Shown: piece by piece, positions 1-8,426 of the stretch
How the letters are laid out: each line of letters starts with the position of its first letter
Numbering within the stretch: the first letter of the stretch is position 1
Assembly (NCBI GenBank): GCA_049653005.1
Contig: JBASFL010000131.1
Coordinates: 1 to 64,000, forward strand
Reading direction: 5' to 3'
From: UBA2334 sp049653005
GTDB taxonomy: Bacteria; Pseudomonadota; Gammaproteobacteria; Burkholderiales; Burkholderiaceae_C
DNA: 64,000 nt
The notes under the pieces: model-generated
Database searches by the model: none
Seen by the model: the letters and a program-made list of their open reading frames with translations, nothing else
Told to the model about the DNA's origin: nothing
Program-made: the position numbers and the translations under genes

Positions 1-2
1 GT

Positions 3-78
<76 letters not shown>

Positions 79-113
79 AATGTGCTACAATTTAAAGCTA
101 AGTTTTAGGTTAA

Positions 114-189
114 GACCCTATCGTCTAGAGGCCTAGGACATCACCCTTTCACGGTGAGTACCGGGGTTCGAATCCCCGTAGGGTCGCCA
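114..189 (+). tRNA. tRNA-Glu (anticodon TTC)
   Basis: A 76-nt cloverleaf with acceptor GACCCTA/TAGGGTC, anticodon loop CTTTCAC reading TTC, T-arm GGGGTTCGAATCCCC, and an encoded CCA. It is the middle gene of the Ala-Glu-Asp tRNA cluster, 35 nt after tRNA-Ala. Confidence 0.96.
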
Positions 190-243
190 GATTTGCTGAC
201 AAAGCAATCAGGCTTTTCAGAGCAAGAAATTGCCTTGAAAAAT

Positions 244-320
244 GGAGTGGTAGTTCAGTTGGTTAGAATACCGGCCTGTCACGCCGGGGGTCGCGGGTTC
301 GAGTCCCGTCCACTCCGCCA
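244..320 (+). tRNA. tRNA-Asp (anticodon GTC)
   Basis: A 77-nt cloverleaf with acceptor GGAGTGG/CCACTCC, anticodon loop CTGTCAC reading GTC, T-loop TTCGAGT, and encoded CCA. It is the last gene of the cluster, followed at once by a terminator. Confidence 0.96.
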
Positions 321-325
321 GCATT

Positions 326-362
326 AAAAGCCGTTTCAAGTTTCGACTTGAAACGGCTTTTT
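326..362 (+). terminator. Rho-independent terminator of the tRNA cluster
   Basis: A 15-bp perfect stem (326-340 with 347-361) and a 6-nt loop TTTCGA, followed by a T run. It starts 6 nt after tRNA-Asp and closes the three-tRNA transcript. Confidence 0.92.
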
Positions 363-432
363 CATTTCTTGTTCAGGTTGGGTGGTTTTTTGTTGCTCAG
401 GCAAACGCACACCGGCATTCGCCTGTGTCACT

Positions 433-1365
433 TCAAGGGGCTTGTTTGTGCGTTGGTGTGCGTTTGGCCGTGACCAAGCCTGCAGACAATGACGTGCCAG
501 CCAAAATCACAGCCCCGCACAGCAGCATCCAAGGGGTAACGCGCTCTCCCAGCAAGATTGCGCCGTAGGCAAGAGCGAACACGGGCACCAAAAACGTCAC
601 CGTCAGTGCCTTTGCTGGGCCCGCAATGCCGATCAGTTTGAAAAACAAAATGTAGGCGAAGCCTGTGCAAAGCACCCCCAACACCAGCACAGATCCCCAC
701 GCCTGAATGCCTGGGGTATGGGTGGGCCAGGTCCACAAAGCAGGCAGGGCCAGCCCCAAGGTTGCGCCCATTTGGCTGCCGGTGGCGGTGACCAACGGGG
801 GCAAAGCGCTCAAATACCGTTTGGTGAAGCTGGCGCTGATGCCGTAACACAGCGTGGCAACCAGGCACGCGAGAACGGCCCATCCTGTTTCGGTTTCGCT
901 TGAGGGTGTTGCCCCGGCGGGAACACTGGGTTTTCCGGTGGCGAGCAACGCCACCCCCACGAACCCAATGGCCAGCCCCAGCATGCGCGTGCCATTGGGG
1001 CGGTCTTTCAGCCACGCCCATGCCACCAAGGCGCCAAACAGCGGGACCGTGGCGTTGAGAATGGCCGACAGCCCTGTGGTGATGTGCAGCAGTGCAAACG
1101 AATAGCAGGCGAACGGAATGCCCGAGTTCAGAATGCCCACCAGAAAAACCGGGCGCCAATGGCGTCTCAAGTCCGGTGTGAGCCCCCGCCAATGGAGCAG
1201 CGGCATCAGAAACAACGATGCCACTGCCACCCGGAGTGCGGCCGTGGGCAGCGCGCCAAATTCCATGGCCGCATGGCGCATGAACAAAAACGATGAACCC
1301 CAGATGGCGGCCAGCCACACGAAGTCTTTGACCCAGGAAGGTCCGGCAGCGGTGGGTGTGTTCAA
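433..1365 (-). CDS. DMT (EamA-type) membrane exporter
   Basis: Predicted inner-membrane drug/metabolite transporter of about 310 residues with ten hydrophobic helices arranged as two EamA repeats. The first repeat begins near FVWLAAIWGSSFLFMRHA and the second near WAVLACLVATLCYGISASF. The cargo is unknown; the family includes amino-acid, metabolite and drug exporters. The frame stays open to 1725, but that extension lies antisense-free inside the upstream repair gene and encodes nothing transporter-like. I chose TTG at 1365, which overlaps the stop of the upstream gene as TTGA and follows a GGAAAA stretch, so translation is probably coupled. An exact start is uncertain because no ATG lies near. 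Confidence 0.85.
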   Translation of the reverse strand: MNTPTAAGPSWVKDFVWLAAIWGSSFLFMRHAAMEFGALPTAALRVAVASLFLMPLLHWRGLTPDLRRHWRPVFLVGILNSGIPFACYSFALLHITTGLSAILNATVPLFGALVAWAWLKDRPNGTRMLGLAIGFVGVALLATGKPSVPAGATPSSETETGWAVLACLVATLCYGISASFTKRYLSALPPLVTATGSQMGATLGLALPALWTWPTHTPGIQAWGSVLVLGVLCTGFAYILFFKLIGIAGPAKALTVTFLVPVFALAYGAILLGERVTPWMLLCGAVILAGTSLSAGLVTAKRTPTHKQAP

Positions 1366-1856
1366 ACCGTTTTTTCCAACTGCAACAACGCTTGTTTGCG
1401 GGGCAAGCCACCCGCGTACCCGGTCATGTGCCCGCCTGTACCGATCACCCGGTGGCAGGGCACCACGATGCTGATCGGGTTGCGTCCCACCGCGCCACCC
1501 ACGGCCCTGCTGGCGTTGGCGTTCCCCAGCTGTTGTGCCAATTCGCCGTAGGTGCGGGTGGTCCCAGGCGGAATGGACAGCAGGGCTTGCCACACCGACC
1601 GCTGGAAGACGGTGCCGTGTGCCAAGTCCAGTGGCAGATCGAAGTCGCGGCGTTGGCTGTTGAAATAGGCTTGAATTTGCGCTGTGGCCTGTTGCAACAC
1701 CGGGTGATCGGGGGCTGCGTGCCAATGCTGTGTGTCTGGGTGGTGTTGCTGGCCTTCAAACCAAGCACCCGTCAGCCCTTGCGGCGACGCTGCCAAAGTC
1801 ATTGGCCCCAAGGGCGTGTCTGTGCGGTGCGTGACCCAATGGGCGTAAGTTTTCAT
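1362..1856 (-). CDS. ogt: Methylated-DNA--protein-cysteine methyltransferase
   Basis: DNA repair protein that moves the methyl or alkyl group from O6-alkylguanine (and O4-alkylthymine) to its own cysteine in a suicide reaction. The 164 residues have the family length. The acceptor motif PCHRVIG is at 133-139 with the reactive Cys134, preceded by the DNA-binding helix-turn-helix with RAVGGAVGRNP (117-127), whose Arg is the usual finger residue. It is the first gene of a two-gene unit with the DMT exporter, which starts within its stop codon. A copy of the interspersed hairpin repeat sits just upstream of the ATG. Ogt and AdaC-terminal forms cannot be separated here; no Ada N-terminal domain is present. 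Confidence 0.93.
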   Translation of the reverse strand: MKTYAHWVTHRTDTPLGPMTLAASPQGLTGAWFEGQQHHPDTQHWHAAPDHPVLQQATAQIQAYFNSQRRDFDLPLDLAHGTVFQRSVWQALLSIPPGTTRTYGELAQQLGNANASRAVGGAVGRNPISIVVPCHRVIGTGGHMTGYAGGLPRKQALLQLEKTV

Positions 1857-1903
1857 AAAAACACCTTCTATCGCTTTAGGGTAGTGGTTTTGATGCTATA
1901 CCC
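1857..1903 (-). repeat. Copy of the interspersed ~50-bp repeat
   Basis: Read on the minus strand it has the repeat layout ATAGC, then GCG with a GATAGAAGG box, and a terminal T-rich tract. It lies directly before the repair gene start. It is a diverged copy of the clearest example at 57039-57093. Confidence 0.5.
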
Positions 1904-2084
1904 ATGAGATTCGAAACAGGGGTCCGCTCCAGGCGGTGTCCACCCGAATGGGGGCATTCCATGGTAAGGCAGTCGGAGACCGTGTGGGTGCCAATGGGGG
2001 CGTTCAGAAAACGGTAAAACCCCGTTTGCACGGCCACCTACAATGCCAACGCTGCTCACATATAACGATCATTCCAGGGTTTTC

Positions 2085-3464
2085 ATGCAAGTATCTGCGT
2101 CCCTTTTCAAGGCCTATGACATCCGGGGCGTGGTGCCTGCGGACCTCAATGAGCCGATGGCAGAGGCCTTGGGGCGTGCATTTGGTGCTGCGGCCCTTGC
2201 CCAAGGCGAAACGACGGTTGCCGTGGGGCGCGATGGTCGGCTCAGTGGCCCTGGGCTCAGTCAAGCTTTGATGCGGGGGTTGGCCGCTGCAGGTATCGAT
2301 GTGATTGATGTGGGTTTGGTGACCACCCCCATGCTGTATTACGCGGCCCACACGCTGTGCCGCAGCGGTATACAAGTCACTGGCAGCCACAATCCCAAAA
2401 ACTACAACGGTTTCAAAATGGTGCTGGCAGGGCGCGCCATTCACGGTGAGGACATTCAAGCGCTGCGCCGCACCATCGAGGCGGAAGACTGGCAGTTGCA
2501 GCCCGGTGGGAGCATCCGCACCGCTCGTGTGGATGACGATTACGCCGCTCGCATCGTGGGCGATGTGAAGCTCGCCCGCCCCATGAAAATCGTGGTGGAC
2601 AGTGGCAACGGCGTGGCCGGGGCATCGGCACCCGGCATTTTTCGTGCGCTGGGGTGTGAGGTGACCGAGCTGTTCAGTGAGGTGGATGGCAACTTTCCCA
2701 ACCACCACCCCGACCCCAGCAAACCCGAAAACCTGGAAGATTTGAAAGCTGCTTTGGCGGCCACCGGTGCCGAGCTGGGCTTGGCCTTTGACGGCGATGG
2801 CGACCGGCTGGGCATCGTCACCCGGCAGGGCAACAACATCTTCCCCGACCGGCAAATGATGCTGTTTGCCCAGGATGTGCTGAGCCGCGTGCCCGGTGGC
2901 ACCATTTTGGTTGACGTGAAATGCACCCAACGCTTGGCCCCAGCCATTGAGGCGGCCGGGGGCGTGGCCGAGATGTTCAAGACCGGGCACTCGCTCATCA
3001 AAGCCCGCATGAAGGAAGTCGACTCTCCTTTGGGGGGCGAGATGAGTGGTCACATTTTTTTCAAAGAGCGTTGGTACGGGTTTGACGACGGCACCTACGC
3101 CGGTGCCCGGTTGCTGGAGATTCTGAGCCGTTCGGCCGACCCATCGGCCGTGCTCGATGCCTTGCCCACCAGCTTCAGCACACCCGAATTGAACGTGGCC
3201 TGTGCGGAGGGAGAACCCCATGCGTTGGTGACCCGCTTGCAGTCCACGGTGTTTGCCGCGCCTGCCAAGGTGTCCACCATCGATGGCTTGCGGGTCGATT
3301 GGCCCGATGGTTTCGGGCTGATTCGCGCGTCGAACACCACACCGGTGCTGGTGCTGCGTTTCGAGGGGCACACCCCCGACGCGTTGCACCGCATCGAGGC
3401 CGACATGCTCGCCCTGCTCAAAACCGTGAAGCCCGATGCCGTGGTGGGTTCTGCCGCGCACTGA
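2085..3464 (+). CDS. manB: Phosphomannomutase/phosphoglucomutase
   Basis: Cytosolic alpha-D-phosphohexomutase that interconverts mannose-6-P and mannose-1-P (and often the glucose esters), feeding nucleotide-sugar synthesis for LPS and exopolysaccharide. With 459 residues it has the AlgC/ManB length. Motifs in order: phosphoserine loop TGSHNPKNYNGFK with Ser101; Mg-binding DGDGDR at 236-241; sugar-binding GEMSGH at 318-323; C-terminal phosphate-binding RASNTTP. The ATG at 2085 is preferred over one at 2043 because AGGG precedes it at good spacing and the protein then starts just before the conserved FKAYDIRG. Two LPS genes follow closely on the same strand. Confidence 0.93.
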   Translation: MQVSASLFKAYDIRGVVPADLNEPMAEALGRAFGAAALAQGETTVAVGRDGRLSGPGLSQALMRGLAAAGIDVIDVGLVTTPMLYYAAHTLCRSGIQVTGSHNPKNYNGFKMVLAGRAIHGEDIQALRRTIEAEDWQLQPGGSIRTARVDDDYAARIVGDVKLARPMKIVVDSGNGVAGASAPGIFRALGCEVTELFSEVDGNFPNHHPDPSKPENLEDLKAALAATGAELGLAFDGDGDRLGIVTRQGNNIFPDRQMMLFAQDVLSRVPGGTILVDVKCTQRLAPAIEAAGGVAEMFKTGHSLIKARMKEVDSPLGGEMSGHIFFKERWYGFDDGTYAGARLLEILSRSADPSAVLDALPTSFSTPELNVACAEGEPHALVTRLQSTVFAAPAKVSTIDGLRVDWPDGFGLIRASNTTPVLVLRFEGHTPDALHRIEADMLALLKTVKPDAVVGSAAH

Positions 3465-3482
3465 CACCCCACCCACCGCCCC

Positions 3483-4559
3483 ATGACCCCACCGCCCACC
3501 CTGAGCGACGACCCCGAAGTCATCGTTTTCAACCTGAAAAAACGCTACACCGGTGTGTCAGCCACCGTGAACGCGCTGGTGCCGCTGCAAATGACGCAAT
3601 GGCGGTTGGGCTACTGTGGCACTTTGCAGTCCAACGGCGTGCCGGGCATGACCTTGCGGCAAGCCATTCAACGGTCCCGCAAACCCCCCGCAGGCCGACC
3701 GTTTCGCATTTGGCATGTGCGTCGCGACCCCGAAATGATGGCCGGTTTGTGGGCGCGTGACGTGCTGCGCCTGCCCATCAAACTGGTGTTCACCTCGGCC
3801 GCGCAGCATGTGCACGGGTGGTATCCAAGCTGGCTGATTTCGCGCATGGACGCGGTGATCGCCACCACCCAAAAGGCGGCCGACTGCGTGCCCAACACCA
3901 CCGCGGTGGTGCACCACGGCATCGACCTGGCCCGCTTTGCTGGGGTGGACAAAAGCACCGCCTGGGCAGACAGCGGTTTGCCCGGGCGCCACGGCATCGG
4001 TGTGTTCGGCCGGGTGCGGCACGACAAAGGCACCGATGTGTATGTGGACGCCATGCTGCGGGTGTTGCCCCGCTTTCCCGGGTTCACCGCCGTCATTGCC
4101 GGTTTGGCGCAGCCGAAGCACCAGGCTTACGAGGCCGAACTGAAAGCCCGCATTGCCGCCGCTGGCTTGAGCGACCGCATTGTGTTTTTGGGCGAAGTGC
4201 CGTCGGGCGAGGTGCACCGTTGGTACCAGCGGTGTTTGTTGTGTGTGGCCTGTCCGCGCTACGAGCCCTTTGGCTTGACCCCGTTTGAAGCCGCCGCCAC
4301 GGGCTGCGCGCTGGTGTGTTCGCGCACCGGTGCGTTTGAAGAACTGGTGCAACCGGGCATCAACGGCGAACTGGTGCCCACCGGCGATGCCGACGCACTG
4401 GCCCAGGCCCTGTCCCGTTTGCTGGGCGACCCCGCAGCGCTGCAAGCGATGGGTCAGCAGGCCCGTGACCGTGTGACCCGGCATTTTTCTTTGCGAGCCG
4501 AGGCCGATGGCATTGCCGCCGTTTACCGCCGCCTGTGGGCGCAAGGCGGCCCCGCGTGA
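3483..4559 (+). CDS. Glycosyltransferase family 4 (LPS core type)
   Basis: Predicted retaining GT-B sugar transferase of 358 residues. The C-terminal half shows the donor-site motif PFGLTPFEAAATG, with the E-x7-E type glutamate that contacts the nucleotide sugar, and a GVFGRVRHDKGTD strand typical of GT4 enzymes. It lies 18 nt after the phosphomannomutase and its stop overlaps the start of waaA as GTGA, so it is most likely an inner-core LPS glycosyltransferase made together with WaaA. Donor and acceptor sugars cannot be read from the sequence; the mannomutase next door makes a mannose or derived sugar plausible. Confidence 0.85.
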   Translation: MTPPPTLSDDPEVIVFNLKKRYTGVSATVNALVPLQMTQWRLGYCGTLQSNGVPGMTLRQAIQRSRKPPAGRPFRIWHVRRDPEMMAGLWARDVLRLPIKLVFTSAAQHVHGWYPSWLISRMDAVIATTQKAADCVPNTTAVVHHGIDLARFAGVDKSTAWADSGLPGRHGIGVFGRVRHDKGTDVYVDAMLRVLPRFPGFTAVIAGLAQPKHQAYEAELKARIAAAGLSDRIVFLGEVPSGEVHRWYQRCLLCVACPRYEPFGLTPFEAAATGCALVCSRTGAFEELVQPGINGELVPTGDADALAQALSRLLGDPAALQAMGQQARDRVTRHFSLRAEADGIAAVYRRLWAQGGPA

Positions 4560-5926
4560 ACCTGCGCGAGCGCTTGGCCTTGCGCGTGTACGGCTGGGCG
4601 ATGGCGGCCCTGCAGCCGTTGCTGCGGGCCAAACTGGCCCGGCGCGCCCGCGCAGAGCCGGGCTACGCGCACGAGGTGGAGCAGCGTTTTGGCCATGGAT
4701 TGCCCGCCCGTCCCGCCTTGACTGCCGACCAGCCCCTGGTGTGGGTGCATGCCGTGTCGCTGGGCGAAACCCGTGCGGCGGCGGTGCTGGTGCGCGCGCT
4801 GCGCGAAGCCTTGCCCGGCATGCGCCTGTTGCTGACCCACACCACCGCCACCGGGCGCGTCGAAGGGCACGGGGTGTTGCACGAGGGCGATGCCCAAGCC
4901 TGGTTGCCCTGGGACACGCCCGGCGCAGTCCACCGGTTTCTGACCCATTTTCAGCCCCATGTGGGCGTGCTGATGGAAACCGAGGTGTGGCCCCACTTGG
5001 TGGCGGGGTGCCAGCGCACGGGTGTGCCTCTGGTGTTGGCCAACGCCCGTTTGAACCCGACCTCGCACGCCAAAGCCTTGCGCTGGCGCGTGTTGTCGCG
5101 CCCGGCCTACGCCGGATTGGCCCAGGTGTGCGCCCAAACCGAGACCGATGCCCAGCGGTTGCGCGAACTGGGTGCCGCCGCGCAGGGGGTGTGGGGCAAC
5201 CTGAAGTTCGACGCCACGCCCCACCCGGCACAACTGGCACAGGCGCAGGCATGGCGTGCTGCGGCCCCTGGGGGGTGGCCCCCCACCGCTTTGCTGGCCA
5301 GCAGCCGTGAAGGTGAAGAGCGGCTGTTTTTGAAGGAAATAAAGGCTCTGGCGCTTGATGGTATTGGTGTTTCAGCTGCGAATTTTGATGACGCCAGCCT
5401 GGCGCGTGTCCGTTGGCTGCTGGTGCCCCGGCACCCACAGCGTTTCGATGAGGTGGCCCAGCTGGTGCGCGATGAGGGGTTGGTGTGCCTGCGCCGCAGC
5501 AATTGGGGTGACGCAGGGCCGCCCACGGACACCGGCTCCAGCAGTCCCACCGTGTGGCTGGGTGACTCGTTGGGTGAAATGGCGCTGTATTACGCCATGG
5601 CCGATGTGGCCCTGTTGGGGGGCAGTTTCGAGCCCTTGGGCGGGCAGAACCTGATCGAAGCCGCGGCGTGTGCCTGTCCGCTGGTGCTGGGCCCCCACAC
5701 CCACAACTTTGCCGATGCCGCCGAACAAGCCTTGGCCGCAGGGGCTGCTGTGCGCGTGGTCGACATGGCCGCCGGTGCGCGCGCCGCCTTGGCTTGGCTT
5801 GCGTCACCAGACCAACGCGCCCAAACCGCAGCGGCTGGCAAGGCGTTCGCCCAAGCCCACACAGGGGCGGCCAGTCAGATGGCGGGCGCAGTGGCCCGCT
5901 GGGTCAGCGCACCACCAGGGCGTTGA
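4556..5926 (+). CDS. waaA: 3-deoxy-D-manno-octulosonic-acid transferase
   Basis: WaaA (KdtA) adds one or more KDO residues from CMP-KDO to lipid IVA at the inner face of the inner membrane, an essential LPS step. The 456 residues show an N-terminal hydrophobic anchor, the family motifs HAVSLGETRAA, LLTHTTATGR and NARLN in the N-domain, and GSFEPLGGQNLIEAAA plus GPHTHNFADA in the CMP-KDO domain. The GTG at 4556 overlaps the upstream stop as GTGA. Residues about 259-277 (FLKEIKALALDGIGVSAANF) are encoded by a copy of the interspersed repeat, an unusual in-frame insertion. The 3' end overlaps tolC, read from the other strand, by 23 nt. Confidence 0.93.
   Translation: MNLRERLALRVYGWAMAALQPLLRAKLARRARAEPGYAHEVEQRFGHGLPARPALTADQPLVWVHAVSLGETRAAAVLVRALREALPGMRLLLTHTTATGRVEGHGVLHEGDAQAWLPWDTPGAVHRFLTHFQPHVGVLMETEVWPHLVAGCQRTGVPLVLANARLNPTSHAKALRWRVLSRPAYAGLAQVCAQTETDAQRLRELGAAAQGVWGNLKFDATPHPAQLAQAQAWRAAAPGGWPPTALLASSREGEERLFLKEIKALALDGIGVSAANFDDASLARVRWLLVPRHPQRFDEVAQLVRDEGLVCLRRSNWGDAGPPTDTGSSSPTVWLGDSLGEMALYYAMADVALLGGSFEPLGGQNLIEAAACACPLVLGPHTHNFADAAEQALAAGAAVRVVDMAAGARAALAWLASPDQRAQTAAAGKAFAQAHTGAASQMAGAVARWVSAPPGR
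5331..5386 (-). repeat. Interspersed repeat copy inside waaA
   Basis: On the minus strand this reads GCAGCTGAAACACCAATACC then ATCAAGCGCCAGAGCC and an AT-rich tail, matching the general layout AGCT-N-GCTT/AAGCGC-GAGGC-AAA of the other copies. It is in frame with waaA. Confidence 0.6.
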
Positions 5927-7277
5927 CGGCGTTCACGTCGTCTGCGGTCAGGCTGCCGCTGGCTTGGCGCAACTTCAGCCCCCCCAGCAGCACGTTGTAG
6001 CGGGCCACGGCCAGGTCGCGTTTGGTCTGGAACAGCTGGCTTTGCGCGTTCAACACGTCGATGTTGATGCGCACGCCCACCTGGTAGCCCAGCTTGTTGG
6101 CATCCAGTGCACTTTGGCTGGAGGCCTCGGCCGCTTCCAGCGCTTTCACTTGGCCTTTGCCAGATTCGACCCCAAAAAAGGCCGAGCGCGTGGCTTGCGC
6201 CACGGTGCGTTTGGCGGTGTCCAAGTCGGCACGGGCTTTGTCTTCCAAGGCCAGGGTTTCTTTCACCCGGTTCTGGATGGCATAGCCTGCAAACAGCGGC
6301 AGGTTGAACGCCACACCCACGGTGGCCGTGTTGCTGCGCAAAGGCAAGCCGGTGGTGCTGGAGGGTGAACGGGCCAGTTGGTACTGGGCGGTCAGGTCCA
6401 GTGTGGGGCCGTGGCCAGCCTGTGCTTTTTGCGTTTCCAGCTGCGCAATTTCCAGAGCAGTTTGCGCCTGCAACACGCCGGGGTGGGTGGTTTCCGCACG
6501 GTTCACCCACTGCGTCACGTCGTCTGGCGTGGTGGCGGGCAGGGCCACGGGCATGGCCAGGGGGTTGGGTTCGGTGCCGGGTTTGCCCACGAGTTGGTCG
6601 AGGGCCAGTTTTTTCACACGCAGGTCGTTTTCGGCGGCAATTTCCTGGGCCAGCACCAGGTCGAATTTGGCTTGTGCTTCGCGCGAGTCGGTCACGGTGG
6701 ACGTGCCGACTTCAAAGTTGCGCTTGGCCGACGCCAGTTGCTCGGCCACGGCGGCTTTCTGGGCCTTCACGAAGGTGAGCGTGTCTTGGGCGGCCAGCAC
6801 GTCGAAATACGCCTGCGTGGTGCGGATGATCAGGTCTTGTTCGGCCGCGTTCAACTGGGCTTTCGCCACCACCAGCGATTTTTGGCCTTGCTCGAAGTTC
6901 AGGCGGTTGGTGGGGCGGTAGAGCGGCTGGCTGGCGGCCACGGCCACGTTTTGCGAGTTGACGTTGCGGTCGGCCACGGGCGCCGCGTTGTTGATGTCGC
7001 TCCAACTGGCCGACGACGACAGCCCCACCGTGGGCAACAGGCCCGCGCGGGCTTGCTCGGCCTTCGCCTGCGCCGCTTCGTGGGCAGACTTGGCTGCTTG
7101 GTAGGCCGCGTCGAACCCCTGCGCTGCGCCGTACAACGCGGTCAGCGATTGAGCCTGCGCTGCCCCGGCGCACAGCAGCGCCACGGCCAAGCCCACACGG
7201 CCGCACGCACCCGGCAGGTGTGTGCGGCGAACGGTGGTGGCGGTGAGGGGGCGGCTGTCAAACAACGGAGCGGTCAT
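5904..7277 (-). CDS. tolC: TolC-family outer-membrane efflux protein
   Basis: Outer-membrane channel that joins inner-membrane pumps (RND, ABC, MFS) and type I secretion systems to the outside. It has 457 residues with a signal peptide (VGLAVALLCAGAAQAQ) and two OEP repeats, each a long alpha-hairpin plus beta-strands. The N-terminal SLTALYGAAQGFDAAYQAAKS and the repeat starts with LxxAY patterns are typical of TolC. The ATG at 7277 is chosen because it leads directly into the signal peptide; the open frame upstream is overlap with the rhodanese gene. It is likely to serve the RND pump at 8427-12800. It ends convergently inside the 3' end of waaA. Confidence 0.92.
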   Translation of the reverse strand: MTAPLFDSRPLTATTVRRTHLPGACGRVGLAVALLCAGAAQAQSLTALYGAAQGFDAAYQAAKSAHEAAQAKAEQARAGLLPTVGLSSSASWSDINNAAPVADRNVNSQNVAVAASQPLYRPTNRLNFEQGQKSLVVAKAQLNAAEQDLIIRTTQAYFDVLAAQDTLTFVKAQKAAVAEQLASAKRNFEVGTSTVTDSREAQAKFDLVLAQEIAAENDLRVKKLALDQLVGKPGTEPNPLAMPVALPATTPDDVTQWVNRAETTHPGVLQAQTALEIAQLETQKAQAGHGPTLDLTAQYQLARSPSSTTGLPLRSNTATVGVAFNLPLFAGYAIQNRVKETLALEDKARADLDTAKRTVAQATRSAFFGVESGKGQVKALEAAEASSQSALDANKLGYQVGVRINIDVLNAQSQLFQTKRDLAVARYNVLLGGLKLRQASGSLTADDVNAVNALVVR

Positions 7278-7317
7278 GTCGGTGTCCTGGTGGGGTTGGC
7301 GTGGGCGGTGCGCCGGG

Positions 7318-7677
7318 TCAATACAAAGGAATGCGGGGGTCGTGCTGGCTGGCCCAGGCGTTGATGCCGCCCTGGACGTTGACCACTTGGGTGAAACCGT
7401 TTTGCTCCAGGAAATACGCCACCTGCATGCTGCGTGCGCCGTGGTGGCACAGGCAGGCCACGGGCTGGTGGCGGTCAAGCTCGGCGTAGCGGGCCGGCAC
7501 CGAGCGCATGGGCATGTGCAGCAGCTTGAAGCCGTTGGCGGTTTCATCGTCGGGCACGGCGGCGGTTTGCACTTCCCAGGCCTCGCGCACGTCCAGCACC
7601 ACGGGCACCAGGGCCGGGTTGGCGGCGGTCATTTGTTTGGCCCAGTCAGCGACTTGGCTGGCTTGCAGTTGTTGCAT
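7318..7677 (-). CDS. Rhodanese-like domain protein
   Basis: Single-domain sulfurtransferase of 119 residues. The active-site loop is CHHGARS with the persulfide-forming Cys77, and the fold start VVLDVREAWE (26-35) and C-terminal NVQGGINAW are standard. The substrate is unknown; such small forms act as sulfur carriers or thiosulfate:cyanide sulfurtransferases. It sits between the methyltransferase (15 nt downstream of it) and tolC on the same strand, an order often seen in Burkholderiales. Confidence 0.9.
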   Translation of the reverse strand: MQQLQASQVADWAKQMTAANPALVPVVLDVREAWEVQTAAVPDDETANGFKLLHMPMRSVPARYAELDRHQPVACLCHHGARSMQVAYFLEQNGFTQVVNVQGGINAWASQHDPRIPLY

Positions 7678-7692
7678 GGCTTGCCTGTGCTG

Positions 7693-8406
7693 TCAGAAAG
7701 TGAAGCGGTTGGGCTGGGGGAAGTTCGCCAGGCGCGGGGCCACGTAGTCCCAGGGCTGCTCGGTGGTGAACGCGGTTTCGGTGGCGCGGGTGACCAGGGT
7801 GGCGCGCATCATGGGCTCGTCGCCCACAATGCCCACCAGGCAGCCGCCCACTTTGAGCAGGTTCAGCAGTGCGGCGGGCACTTCGGCCACCGAGCCGCCC
7901 AGCACGATCAGGTCGTAGGGGGCTTGCGCTTCACAGGCCTTGAAGCCGCTGGCGGCCGCGTCGGCGTGCACCACGTCCACGTTGGTGATGCCCGCTTGTT
8001 GCAGGTTCAGGCGCGCCTGGGTGGCCAGCGCCCCGTCGATTTCAATGCTGCGCACGCTGCGGGCCTGGCTGCCCAGCATGGCGGCCATGTAGCCCGAGCC
8101 GGTGCCAATGTCCAGCACGGTGTCGGTGGCTTGCACGGCGGCGTCTTGCAGCAGGCGTGCCTGCACTTTGGGGGGCAGCATGCACTTGCCGGGCTGGGCG
8201 GGGGTGGTCAGGGGCACATCCAGGTCGGCAAACGCCACACCCTGGTACACCGCTGGCACAAAGGCTTCGCGGGGCAGGCTGCCCAGCAGGCCAAGCACGG
8301 CCGAATCGGCCACATCCCAGGGGCGAACCTGTTGCTCAACCATGTTGAAACGGGCTTTGTTCACGTCCAGGGTGACGGGGGTGGGGGCAGTGGCTGTGGT
8401 GCTCAA
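7693..8406 (-). CDS. Protein-L-isoaspartate O-methyltransferase family protein
   Basis: SAM-dependent methyltransferase of 237 residues in the PCMT family, which can repair L-isoaspartyl damage in proteins. Motif I is DTVLDIGTGSGYMAAML, with later DLIVLGG. The segment MVEQQVRPWDVAD is typical of the short-form PCMT-like proteins found upstream of rhodanese and tolC in betaproteobacteria, in which true isoaspartyl repair activity is not established. I chose the TTG at 8406 because a GGAG sits 8 nt before it (ACGGAGTATAAATTG); an ATG at 8343 is possible. Confidence 0.83.
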   Translation of the reverse strand: MSTTATAPTPVTLDVNKARFNMVEQQVRPWDVADSAVLGLLGSLPREAFVPAVYQGVAFADLDVPLTTPAQPGKCMLPPKVQARLLQDAAVQATDTVLDIGTGSGYMAAMLGSQARSVRSIEIDGALATQARLNLQQAGITNVDVVHADAAASGFKACEAQAPYDLIVLGGSVAEVPAALLNLLKVGGCLVGIVGDEPMMRATLVTRATETAFTTEQPWDYVAPRLANFPQPNRFTF

Positions 8407-8426
8407 TTTATACTCCGTGGGGTATG

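Noticed and set aside
3558..5807. A 749-codon open frame on the minus strand across the glycosyltransferase and waaA genes
   Set aside because: It is very rich in Arg, Pro, Ala and Gly with no domain signature, typical of an antisense frame in GC-rich DNA, and two clear LPS genes occupy the other strand.
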